Positions 48,054-58,061 of a DNA stretch of 64,000 nt are shown here, in pieces. The position numbers and the translations under genes are program-made. Location of the stretch: assembly GCA_002179805.1 (NCBI GenBank), contig NAVB01000237.1, positions 57,462 through 121,461 of the forward strand, given 5' to 3'. This DNA comes from Acanthamoeba lenticulata. Taxonomy: Eukaryota; Discosea; Longamoebia; Acanthamoebidae. The notes under the pieces were generated by a model that was not told the origin of the DNA, ran no database searches, and saw nothing but the letters and a program-made list of their open reading frames with translations. Position 1 is the first letter of the stretch, and each line of letters opens with the position of its first letter.

Positions 48054-49403
48054 GGGGTAGCATCGAAACCTACACTCAGCCTTGCTTTTGCGCCGGAGCT
48101 TTCATGATGGAATAGCATTTCTCTGTATTTCTCTACTCCAACCAACCGCAATCAATATAATCATAAATGGCCAACCAGTGGTGCTCGCGGTTGTCGACGT
48201 TAAGAGGAGTTTTACAGCCTTTTTTTGCCTATTTAACATTTGGGGAGGCCGTTCTACGTTTTTCTCTATCGCTTCTCTACCCGCGCCCGTTCACTCATCT
48301 ATACCACACTCAATCACCATGCTCGCCGTCAGCTGTAGAGTCGGGTACGGTACCTCCGCCACCTGTGCGCTCTTTGTGTTCAATGATGAACAACAGGCAT
48401 TTGTCCGATTCCTTGACGAAAAAACCCGCTACCTTTAATTCGACTGAAAATCTTTTTCGGCAGTGTAGTGCCTTCTTTGTTTCTTTCTTGATACTAATCG
48501 TTCCCGCTAACAGGGCTTGCCCCGGATGGTAAAATTCCTTTTCTCCAAGTGGTAATCATCCATTTCACCGACAAGGTATGCTATTCGGCAACACACCCTC
48601 CGGCACCACCCCGGTTGAGGAAGATCACTTAATATCGCTGATCACGTGAGGGAGATATGACCACAATTCTCTGAGACAATTTTTGCCTTTTTTTTAATTA
48701 CCCTGCTAGCCTGAGACCTCGTACTTACCGGATTTGATTTATAGGTCTAGTCCGGAAGCGGACCTCTTGCGCCAGATGTGATCTGTGCGGCTCACCCACC
48801 GGAGCTTGTCAGCTTGTGGTACGATGCTTCTAGATTTTCTTCGTGCGCGCAATGATTTCATAATTTGCGTTTGATGCCGTAGCGTGGCCTGCATGCCTGC
48901 ATGGCCTTAAGCGCTGCGAGCAACTGTAACAAATTTCTTTATGAGCTTCGCGCTGTTTGTCCGTTCTTTCATATCATTTGGCTGTTTGAGTCTCCGTTCT
49001 TTGCCACTAGCCTTCTGATTCTAAGCTTTTGCCTCCGGCACAGGTTCTTAGTGTCACTTTGGGTCAATGTGTCTCAAGTGCAGTCAGTGCCGGTAGTGCG
49101 CTGTGGGTATGTGCAAAACCATCCTTGTGCGCGCGATTAGGGGGGATTTACTGTGATTAAACATGCAATCTTAGCCTATACCAACAGCGTTGAAGACCCA
49201 ACTTTAAGTACCATCCATAGAATATGAGCCAAATCATCCCTAGTTTAATTTTTACGTGTTCCTCTTCTTCCGTGACCTCAGCACTTACTCCGTCCTTCGC
49301 AGATTGAATGCCCAGCCCTGTTCCGATCCACTTCTCGTGTTTGGCTTGCCGAAAAGTTTAAAAGCAATAAAATAGCTGATCATTGAAACACAACCCGCAC
49401 AAA
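48054..49403. other. Long gene-poor interval
   Basis: About 1350 bases, clearly more AT-rich than the neighbouring genes, without any exon of a recognisable family. It contains an Sm-site-like AATTTTTG (48679-48686) and a compact hairpin GTCCG-GAAG-CGGAC near 48751-48765, but no known snRNA could be matched. The right end is the 5' flank of the nucleotidyltransferase gene. Confidence 0.45.
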
Positions 49404-50296
49404 ATGTACCACCAAGAAGCGCTCGGCCAAGTGAGCAAGTTGGTAGCGGAAAGAGGGCAGAGCGGCTCGCAAGTGGTGTTCGCCACTCAAGTCGGCAGTC
49501 GCTGTTACAACCTACAGCGAGAAGATGGCGGCAGCGACGTTGACTACGCGGGCATTTATGCTGCACCACCCACTTCGTTTTGGGGACTCAGCCGCCCGCC
49601 CGCCAACCTCGCCAGCGGGGGTGGTACCAAACCAAGCGACGGTGCCGACGTGCAAGTGCAAGAGGCGGCTACCTTTGCCAACCTCCTGCTGACTGGCAAC
49701 CCTGCTGCTGTCGAGGTAAGAGGGAGCCTTGGGGGAGGGGGGATGACGCAACTTACGCAACAGTAAAACAGCTTTTGTGGGCAGAACCGGAGAAGCAAGG
49801 CTGCTGGTGGCAGGCGGACGAAGAAGACCTTCCGGGAACGTGGGCATCCCTGAGGGGGCACAGGGACAACTTTCTCACGCGACAGTTCGTGAAGCAGTGC
49901 CTGGCGTTCGCCCAAGGTCAGATCAAGCAGGCCGAAACCAAGCCCGAAGCCAACGGAAAGAAGGCACACTCGCAGCTCTTGGCGACTTGCTTGGCTGACA
50001 TTACGCTGACCCCTCTCTCTGGTCAGGTCTACAACGCCATACGTCTCCTTCAAGTGGCGCAAGGCGTTGTTGACGGCCACGGGCTCCGCCTCTGGTGGGA
50101 AGGCGAAGAGCGCGAAGCCATCATGGCCATGCGTCGTGGGACCGTGCCTCTGGCCGACGCTCTGGCGACTGCCAAGTCGTTCGCAAAACGCCTTGAGGAC
50201 CTTCGGCCGTGGGCAACACTGCCGGACAAGGCAGACGCCTTGTGGCTCGACGCCTGGTTGTTGGCGCTACGTCAACGGCAACTCAGTGGTGCCTAG
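49404..50296 (+). CDS. RlaP-family predicted nucleotidyltransferase
   Basis: Predicted 278 residues; exons 49404-49715 and 49772-50296. The N-terminal VVFATQVGSRCYNLQREDGG then SDVDYAGIY is the DNA-polymerase-beta-type nucleotidyltransferase site (GS, then SDxD supplying metal-binding Asp). EAATFANLLLTGNPAAVE, then LLWAEPEKQG continues the PF10127-type pattern, followed by a helical domain (LTRQFVKQCLAFAQGQIKQA). In bacteria such proteins accompany RNA ligases and repair factors; no such partner lies here. It probably transfers a nucleotide to an RNA or small molecule, target unknown. One intron only. Confidence 0.8.
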
Positions 50297-50610
50297 CCAC
50301 CACGGCACAAAGGCGATCACCCAGCTCCACCATAAGTCGCGTTTGTTATATACCGGCTTCGCGTATCATTGGTTCCGCGGTCTGCCCGACGGCCGCGTAT
50401 AGCGTTACACCAATAGGAATGCGCCATGGTATTAGTTGCGCCAATAGGAACGAAATATTAGATCGCCGTTTTCTTGCGGCTCCGGCGGGACCGGCTAAAG
50501 GCCCGTACGCCGCCATCACGCTCCTCTTTATCTTGGGCCGACCACTCAGGGGTCAAAACAACCTTATCCTTCCGCCGACCACACAAGCGCCACACATACA
50601 GCACACGAGA
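50297..50610. promoter_or_regulatory. Intergenic promoter region with paired CCAAT boxes
   Basis: About 310 bp before the homeobox gene. CCAATAGGAA occurs twice on the plus strand (50410-50419 and 50441-50450), each flanked by GCGC-type bases. They resemble CCAAT-box sites bound by NF-Y. The reading frame of the homeobox gene is open through here, but composition and the repeats argue it is not coding. Confidence 0.45.
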
Positions 50611-52032
50611 ATGCTCGAAGACTCAACAGCCGAGCTCCTGCTCCATCTTGGCTCAGCAGCTCGTAAAGAACGACGGGGAGCCTCGGCAAAGCACTCTATT
50701 TCTTTCCTCATAGATGACGAACAAGAGGCGCAACATGGTGATGAACATGTTCTCCCGCAAGAGAAGAGGAAGCACAACAAACTTGAGGCTGATGATGAAC
50801 AGCGCCGCCAGCCCAAGCGAACGCGACGTCAGACCAACGATGGCGCCCCTCTCTTGTCGCCGGCCTCTGCGGCGCCGCAGCCGAGACCCATTCCCATCCT
50901 TCCCTCCTTCTCTACGGCAGCCGTCCCGCCACTGGGCGCGGCAGGTCTTAATTGGCCATTGCCTCCCAACGCCGCCGCCGTCTCAAGCGCCTTGCCTGCT
51001 GGTAGCCCGTTCTTTCCCTTCGCAACCTTGCATGCGGGCCAGCCGGCCATTTTCCTGCTTCCCAGCCTCTACGTGCCGCAGCCTGGGCCTCTGCTCCCAG
51101 CCGTGCAACCGCAGCAACAGAGCGTTCAGTCGCACCAGAACATTCGACGAGAGGATTCCTTTGCGGCGCTACCAGGCTCTCCGGGCCTGTCGTCCGCCGC
51201 GTCTTCCCCGCCGTCCTCGCCTGTGTCATTGCTGAGCTCTTCGCCGTCTTCGCCCGGCTTCACCACGACGACCACCCCTACCCAAAGCAACCGAAGTCCC
51301 TTGAGTCCCAAGTCCCCGTCCAGGAACCCGGAAGGCGACACATCGTCCGCGAAGACTCCTGTCGACGTCCAGCAACACACCCAACAGTTGCTCAAACAGT
51401 GGCACCGTCAGCGCCAGGTGCAGAAGCTGCTCTACATCAAACAAAAGACCCACAAGAAGAACGCCGTCGATGACTCTTCTCGACCCGCCACACCCGCGAC
51501 CGTGCCCCACGCTTCGCCCTTGGCCTCCTTGCCCACCTTCACGTCGGCCGCGGCTGGGCAGCCGTCGTCCATGCCGGCCGAAGCCCTGATGGCGCTTGTC
51601 GAGGACCTGCTTCAGCGTCACGTCGGCTCGTGGGTCCCTCCGCCGAAGGCCGCGCCCGGCGAGGCGGTCAAGCAAGAAAAGGAGCACGGCAAGCGAAGAC
51701 ACCGTGTGCCGCCGGAGCACCTTCATGTGCTCGAGGAAGTGTTTGCCGCGGAGCCGTTCCCTCACGCCGCCGCGAAGAACGTGCTGGCCCAGCGTCTCGG
51801 GATGACCAAGCGAAGCGTCACCATCTGGTTCCAGAACAAGCGAGCCCGGCTCAAGCGCAACGACGGTGAGCTCTCATCGCCGTCCTCCTCGACCACGTCA
51901 TCATCGTCAGCTGAAGCGTCCTCCTCGGCTCGCAGTGGCGGAAAGCCAGAAGGGGGGATTGTATTTCATCAACTGACGGTGGACACCGCCGGCCAGTTGG
52001 CCATTATTCCTGAGTTCCCACTTGACATGTAG
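50611..52032 (+). CDS. Homeodomain transcription factor, intronless paralogue
   Basis: A single exon of 473 residues from ATG 50611 (MLEDSTAELLLHLG). The frame is open further upstream to 50209 but crosses a CCAAT-box region. Pro-, Ser- and Ala-rich low complexity fills residues 90-350. The homeodomain (about 366-425) reads KRRHRVPPEHLHVLEEVF, then AAAKNVLAQRLGMTKRSV and WFQNKRARLKR, with Trp48, Phe49, Asn51 and Arg53. It shares LAQRLGM and the FP(D/H) turn with the homeodomain protein at 29733-31731 but lacks the intron in the Trp codon. A short tail of about 50 residues ends in hydrophobics. Nuclear DNA-binding regulator, targets unknown. Confidence 0.83.
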   Translation: MLEDSTAELLLHLGSAARKERRGASAKHSISFLIDDEQEAQHGDEHVLPQEKRKHNKLEADDEQRRQPKRTRRQTNDGAPLLSPASAAPQPRPIPILPSFSTAAVPPLGAAGLNWPLPPNAAAVSSALPAGSPFFPFATLHAGQPAIFLLPSLYVPQPGPLLPAVQPQQQSVQSHQNIRREDSFAALPGSPGLSSAASSPPSSPVSLLSSSPSSPGFTTTTTPTQSNRSPLSPKSPSRNPEGDTSSAKTPVDVQQHTQQLLKQWHRQRQVQKLLYIKQKTHKKNAVDDSSRPATPATVPHASPLASLPTFTSAAAGQPSSMPAEALMALVEDLLQRHVGSWVPPPKAAPGEAVKQEKEHGKRRHRVPPEHLHVLEEVFAAEPFPHAAAKNVLAQRLGMTKRSVTIWFQNKRARLKRNDGELSSPSSSTTSSSSAEASSSARSGGKPEGGIVFHQLTVDTAGQLAIIPEFPLDM

Positions 52033-52159
52033 TTTGATGGAGCTTCTCCAAAACGCAATGAACTGCAACTTGTAGAGTACATTGGCTCCTATCAACGCGC
52101 GGGAAAACAAAAAGAAAAAAAAAGACAAACAATTCGAAATAGAAAGAAATAGACACAAG

Positions 52160-53738
52160 ATGAGGCGCTTGCCACAGGCAGGCACTTGTTGGCAATTCAA
52201 TCACCGTCTGCGCCTACGACCGCCATCTCTGCGACCACTCCTCCGGCAGCGCTACAGTGGTTCGTGTTGGTCCACCGCGCCCAGTGCCACCTTTCTAATA
52301 AGAACGACAGGAGGCACCAAGAAAGAGGAGCTGGTGCGCTGGGGCACCCTTCAGCTGGCTCCGTCCTACGGCGGCAGCAGTGATGTGAACGTACGATCCT
52401 ATCCCTTCCATAAAGCAGCCTTCTTGTGCATTCTCCGACCTCCCAGCAGGGCCAGCGTAACGTAGCGCGGCTCGAGAGTGAGATGTTCTTTGCCCACGCA
52501 TTGGCGAGTGCGGAGGCTGGTGCCGCAGAATCGCTCTTCAAAAGGTGCAGCAGCATCCGTTCTCCTCTCCCTGCCTCAACCTGACAATGCACGTGGGCAA
52601 AGTTGCGTAGAACGGCGGCGGCGGGGCGAGCCTGCTGCCTACATCGTCGGACGGAAACAGTTTTGGGGCTTTGACTTAGTTGTCACGCCCGCCACGCTCA
52701 TCCCTCGCCCAGAGACCGAAACCGTACGCCCCAGCTCTTCTTCTTCTTCTTCAAAGGCGTGCGAGCTGAATGGCGAGGCCTGCGTGCTGACGCCGCAGAC
52801 CAGATTGTGGAGACGGCCCTCACACTTTGTGGCTCTCACCCACCGCGCCACATCCTCGACCTAGGCACAGGTCCGTCACCTCCACCAGCCTACATCATTG
52901 TAACTTTTTGAGATTGTTTTATTTATTTATTTATTTATAGGCTCTGGCTGCATCGTCCTGTCGCTGCTGTCCGAGTTCAAGGAGGCGCGAGGGCTTGCCG
53001 TGGACCGGAGCCCACAGGCGCTCCAGGTCGCCCGGCTCAACGCCCACCGCCTTGGTCTTGCTGAACGCTGCACCTTCGTCGAAAGGTTCACTTGCTTTCT
53101 CTTTCAGTTTTGTTCTGCCGACAAGCTGCTGCTCTGACGAGCTGTACTTGGGCCGTGTAGCGACTGGCTCGATCGTTTGGACGCCGACGGGCGATTTGAT
53201 CTGGTGACAAGCAATCCGCCCTACATCCCGCACGCTGATATCGCCGCCCTCGACCCTGACGTGCGCAAGTACGACAACCTCTTCGTTCATTCTCTCCTGT
53301 GGTACAATGCCATGTTTGACTCGAGGCGCTCATCCTCTCCCTTGTGAACAGCTTTGAGCCCACTGGGGCGCTCGATGGCGGTGACGATGGCCTACACGTC
53401 TATCGGTATGTCCGTCTGGCCTGAAGGTCCTTCTTTCACGTTCCTCACCAATTAAACAACGGCACCACAGGCACTTTGCAGGCTCGGCGAAACTCGAGGC
53501 GGCGATGGCGCCTGGTGCGCATCTTCTCCTCGAGGTCGGGGCTGGTCAGGCGACGCAGGTCCGTTGCATGCCACGTCTTGCGCCCTCTCCCAATGATTCT
53601 TAGCATTCACCCTTGTCATCCTCACGGGCCGGGCAGGTGGCGGAGCTGTTTGCGCGCAAAGGCTGGCGCACGACCGTGCGACCGGACCTGGCCGGCATCG
53701 AGCGCTGTGTCGTGGCGCAACGGCCGCCGCTGGAGTGA
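52160..53738 (+). CDS. HEMK1: Release factor glutamine methyltransferase (HemK/PrmC)
   Basis: Predicted 337-residue SAM-dependent methyltransferase modifying the GGQ glutamine of peptide-chain release factors. Exons: 52160-52390, 52447-52544, 52603-52723, 52804-52870, 52941-53085, 53161-53268, 53352-53405, 53471-53558, 53637-53738. Residues 1-45 are Arg/Ser-rich and fit a mitochondrial presequence, suggesting the organellar enzyme. Motifs: [44 protein letters not shown] (SAM loop), LAVDRSP, then [10 protein letters not shown] with the catalytic NPPY, and [14 protein letters not shown]. All junctions restore these blocks in phase. Confidence 0.92.
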
Positions 53739-53824
53739 AGGCTCTCAGCGCGTTTTTTCTCTTTACTACTTTCTCGTTGCGAACACAGATGCATAGTACA
53801 AGACCACCTCGTCTCGCCTGGAGC

Positions 53825-55694
53825 TCAGTGCTTGTGGTGCTTCTCGACGCCAAACTGCTTCTTGAGGAACTCGTAGGTGACGAAGGTGATGCAGTGCGAG
53901 GGCACCGACTTGAGGATGGACGGGAAGAGGCCGCGGTAGAGGCCCAGCGGGCCCTCGCGGCGGTAGGTCTGCACGAAGACGTCCCACATGCCGGCGTAGA
54001 TCTGGGGCTGGCCGTGCATGGACTGCATGATCATGCGCGTCTTGGCCACGTGCAGCGGGTAGCACACCAGCAGGCCCGTCACGCTCGACGTCGACGCGCA
54101 CGCCAGCAGCGTCGCCACGCCCGGGCTCTTGCCCTCGTTTCGCTTCGTGTACTCTGTAGTGCAGAAACGCACACACCCAAGTCAGACCATCTCGAGCTGA
54201 CCGAAAGGACACACAAAGGCCAGCGGACGCACCGCGCTTGAGGACTTCGTAGACCGTGAGGTCGATGCCCGAGTGCGGGGCCGTGGAGAGGAGCGATGGG
54301 GTGAGGCCGCGGAAAAATGCCCGGGTGCCCTCCTTGGCCACTATCTGCCGCACGACGTCGACGATGCCCGAGTAGGTGCCGTTCGGGGCGGCCGCGAGGC
54401 GGGTCTTGATGACCTCCAGCGGGAAGGAGAGCGTGTGCGTGAGCACGCCGGCGCCGGCGCCGGCCACGAAGCGCTCGTGCGGGCTGATGTCGGCGTCCTT
54501 CTTCCCGAACATGGCCTTGATGCTCTCGTAGGCCCAGAACTTGATGGCCTTCTCCGGCGCCACCTTCAGCATATTGGCTCCGTTGCCTCGCCAGAAGCCC
54601 GTCACGCCCGACTCCTGCTCGATCGACACAAGAACGATGAGGACGAGGACGAAGACGATGAAGAGGATGGTAAAGAGGACGCACCGCGTAGATCTGGCGC
54701 GAGATGGCGGCGATGCTGGGCTTGGTGCTCTGGATCTGGTAGATCGTGCGGATCCGCTCGAGCGGGGCCGTCGCCGTGCGCGAGGCCGCGGCCGCGATGG
54801 CGCCCGACGACAAGAACTGGCAGCGTGTGGCGCATCGCTTGCTTGAGCCGACAGACTACGGCAAGGCGGAGGCGAAGCCGCTGGAGAAAGGGGAGGGGGC
54901 GAGGCGTACGGCGACGGACTCGAGGAGGGTCTGGGGCTTCTTGGTGGGCGGGAGGATGACGCCGTCCTCTGAGTCAAAGGCCATGAGGGCGTCCTCCCAG
55001 TAGTGGAAGATGGCCTCCACTGTGGCCGACGGGACCAGCAACAGGAACGTCTGCCCGACGTCGTGTTCATGAAGACGATCGTTAGAACGACCACGAAGAC
55101 GATGAAGGAGGGAGAGAAAGAGGGAGAGGACGAACCTGCCACTCGTCGTAGTCGATCTTGCCGTTGCCGTTGACGTCAATGCGGCGGATGAGGCGGGTAA
55201 CGGCCTCGTCGTCGTACTTCATGCCCAGACGATGAAGCGAGCCACGCACTTCGTCCACGTCGATCGTGCCGCTCTTGTCAACGTCGAGCTCGTCGAACAC
55301 GCGCCGCAGCAGCGTGCTCTGCGCCATCGCGAAGGCTTCGAACTCCTGCGATTGATGATCAACCAGCGAGTCAGATTGATGGCAGTACAGCAAGTAAAAC
55401 AATTTATAAAAAAGATGAAGGAGAGGAGAGGGGGGGGCGAGTCGTAACGAGGAGGCTCACGGCGCCGTCGTGGTCGACGTCGAGCCGGGCAATGAGGGCG
55501 TCGAGGTCGCTCTCGCGCGCGGGCAGCTTCAGCTCCCGCAGGCCGGCCCGCAACTCGTCGCGGCTGAGCTGGCCGTCATGGTTGGTGTCCATCTTGGCGA
55601 ACACCTCCCGCACTCGGCTCAGGACATCAGGCCCAGGCGTCGCCAGTCCTGGCTGGCTCGGTGAGGCCTCGTTGGTAGTGGTCGTGTTGCTCAT
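53825..55694 (-). CDS. EF-hand mitochondrial carrier (SCaMC / ATP-Mg/Pi carrier type)
   Basis: Predicted 475 residues. Exons: 55694-55461, 55345-55136, 55050-54910, 54816-54685, 54614-54233, 54153-53825. The N-terminal third holds EF-hand loops starting DTNHDGQLSRDE, DVDHDG, DVDKSGTIDVDE and DVNGNGKIDYDE; the second looks irregular in this splice model. The C-terminal part has three solute-carrier repeats, with PLERIRTIYQ, PLEVIKTRLA and PLHVAKTRMI as PX(D/E)XX(K/R)-type signatures. Such carriers exchange ATP-Mg for phosphate in the inner mitochondrial membrane under calcium control. The third signature has His in place of the acidic residue. Confidence 0.88.
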
Positions 55695-55856
55695 CTAAAG
55701 TACGAGTGATAAGTTCTCAGAAAGGTCTTCGAGAGACAACAAGAGGGGAGCCGTTGCCGTTGAGCGTTCTCAAGCGAGATATTTTTTTAATAAAATGACA
55801 AAAGCGATAAAAGAACAACTGTCATTAGCGAAGCAAAAGGAGAAGCAAAAGGAGAA

Positions 55857-55932
55857 GAGCCAGGAGGAGAGTCGAACTCCCAACCTCCGCGATTTACTGA
55901 TGCGGCGCTCTACCAATTAAGCTACCCAGGCT
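55857..55932 (-). tRNA. tRNA-like gene with irregular anticodon arm (isotype uncertain, Tyr-like)
   Basis: 76 nt with a good A box (TAGCTTAATTGG) and B box (GTTCGACTC) and a T stem GGGAG/CTCCT. The acceptor AGCCTGG/CCTGGCT has one T-T mismatch. The anticodon arm CCGCA-TCAGTAAA-TCGCGG needs a bulged C and leaves an eight-base loop without T33. GTA followed by AA suggests a Tyr origin. It may be a pseudogene or a degenerate copy. Confidence 0.5.
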
Positions 55933-56182
55933 CCTCCAACATCAACTTCATTATTTGTATCATTTCACTTCAAATTGTCAGCCACAAAAATAAAAATAAA
56001 TAATAAAAATGAATAATAAAGTTGGGCGTGAATATTTTCGTGGAAGCGAACTCGCCTGTTCAATTCATGTGATCCCTTGATGCAGCAAGAGGGAACGGAG
56101 GTGCTGCACGGGCCCGGTTCTTCCGCGGAAAGGCCTTCAGGCAAGAGGTTTGTCTCCAACGCATGCACAATCTGGTAAATGT

Positions 56183-57689
56183 ATGCCTCAAGGCTCAATA
56201 ATCGTGTTCAGGACACGGCAGCAGCTTGAGGCCGGGAAGGCCTACTGGAAGGAACGAATTGCCAAACTAAACAAACAGCGCCCAGAGGTACGTGTCTAGC
56301 ACGAAAATACTTGCCCTCCCGCCTTCTCTGCACTCAACTGCTACAAAGGCGGAGTCAGACGTGCTGCGAGGCGTGGCCGTCTATTTTGAAGGCTACACCG
56401 ACGACCTGACTGCCTTCCAGCTCAAGAAGCTTGTTTACTCGCACGGCGGCGACGTGTGGTGCCGTTCCTTTCACATGCACTCTCTTTTGATGAACGATGA
56501 ACTCGGTGTTGACGTCGTGCTCACTACCAGTCACTACTTCTCGAAATCGCGAACGACGCACATCGTGTGCACTAATTTATGCGACTCCAAGGCGCAGCGC
56601 GTGGGTCAGTCCCGCAAGGTGCGCCCTCTCCACACAGCTCTTCTCGTCGCTCCTCCTCCTCGCCTCCGCTTGACTGTTAACACTCACTCCGTCCAGGGGA
56701 TACGGGTAGTGCACCCGGACTGGCTGCGCCTGAGCTGTCGTGAGGGCAAGAAGCTGCCCGAGGACAAGTTCCTTCTCCTTCGAGATGAGGTGCGTCGACT
56801 GGCGCTAGCACATCTATCTTGGACCGGCATCTCATGAGTGATGTTGTCTTCTGTTTGGGGGGGGGGGGAACCATGAAGACGATGAAACCGATCGAGTCTT
56901 TCTTTCAGAGGAAAGAGGCAGTTGGGTTTAGTCGCCTCCAACAACTACATGCTGGAAAGCTCAACTTGAGAAAGGTGAGCACAAGGCTTGGGTTGGCGCT
57001 CTTCATCGTGCCCGCGGGCAGTCTGACTTGGCCCCTTATGCGCGCTGCTACAGAGCGACGCAGAAGGCGGAGAAAATGAGGGCGTGGTGGAGCAGCCTCA
57101 AGACGCCGTGACTACCACGACGGCGACGACAACGACAACGACAACGACCACAGCAACCACTGCTGTGCTGGACGCTGAGCTCAAGGCGCCAGATACCAAG
57201 AGGCGACGTAGCCGAGGGCAAGAGCCACGATCGCGAGAGAGTTCTGACCCGAAGGAGGAAGAACGCGAGTTGAAAGAACGAAAACGACGGACAACAGCAC
57301 CGGAACCGTTAACCTCCCCGAGTCGCACGGAACTGAGCCGACGACAAAAACCTGCTCCGTCAGTTGACCCTCCTCCCGTGCCCAAATCACCAGCACGGTC
57401 ACCATCGCCTTCTTCAACGTCACCAGTTGTGTCGACGCCGCTTCCTCTGGAACTGCCGCTCCAGCCTGCAGTGGAGCTCACGCCGGTCACGCCGCCCGCG
57501 AGCAGGCCACCACCATTGCCCCTCCCGCCCCCGCCGATGCTGCCGTCGCGCCCCGCCACACCCGCGACGCCTCCCAACCGGGCGCCACCTCGGCCCAGGC
57601 CAGTCGACCGCGGGTCGCTGCTGCGCTTCTCGCCCAACAAGAGCTTCGTCGACCAGTTCCCGTCGGCCCACACGCTGCCCTTTGAGTAG
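56183..57689 (+). CDS. REV1-type BRCT domain protein without a polymerase domain
   Basis: Predicted 365 residues. Exons: 56183-56287, 56349-56458, 56531-56618, 56697-56789, 56909-56974, 57054-57689. The N-terminal 140 residues match the start of REV1: KAYWKERIAKLNKQ, then DVLRGVAVYFEGYT, LKKLVYSHGGDVCHYFSKS, RTTHIVCTNL, and IRVVHPDWLRLSC. In REV1 this BRCT binds damaged DNA ends and PCNA. The rest is a Thr-, Lys/Arg- and Pro-rich tail ending FVDQFPSAHTLPFE; no Y-family polymerase domain follows before the next gene. So it is a stand-alone BRCT or a split gene. Exon 5 is the least certain. Confidence 0.75.
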
Positions 57690-58061
57690 ACCCCCCCTTG
57701 TCAGACCCAAGATGTAACCCATCAACGCAAGAAGTAGAAGAAGAACCTAAAGAGGAGCGCGGGTCATCCAATCTGTTCACAATTAGCCTCTCTTTGACGC
57801 TCGCCGAGGAAAAGGTGTGAGCAGCTGCGGCCAACCACCCAGGTCCAGATCTGTGACCGGCCACGAGCGACAACACGCAAGGTCAGCGCCAAACTTGTCC
57901 TCGAGTGACCGAGCGACCGTCAGCAAACAACGGTTCTTGTCGACCGTCAACAACAACGGTTGGACGGGCGTTGCAACAGGGGTTCATGGCTACACGAGTG
58001 CGGGCAGTTCACCATCCAGGCCTAGGAAAGAGCAAACGAGGAGAAGGGACCCACCACCCCC

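Noticed and set aside
48721..48730. GTACTTACCG resembling the 5' end of U1 snRNA
   Set aside because: The sequence after it does not fold or read like U1 and has no proper Sm site downstream.
50209..50610. N-terminal extension of the second homeobox gene
   Set aside because: The open frame continues, but it crosses duplicated CCAAT boxes, has mixed composition and no clear start; ATG 50611 is preferred.
56885..56905. PCNA-interacting peptide-like IESFF in the BRCT gene
   Set aside because: It lies in what looks like the polypyrimidine tract before the acceptor at 56908, so it is probably intronic.
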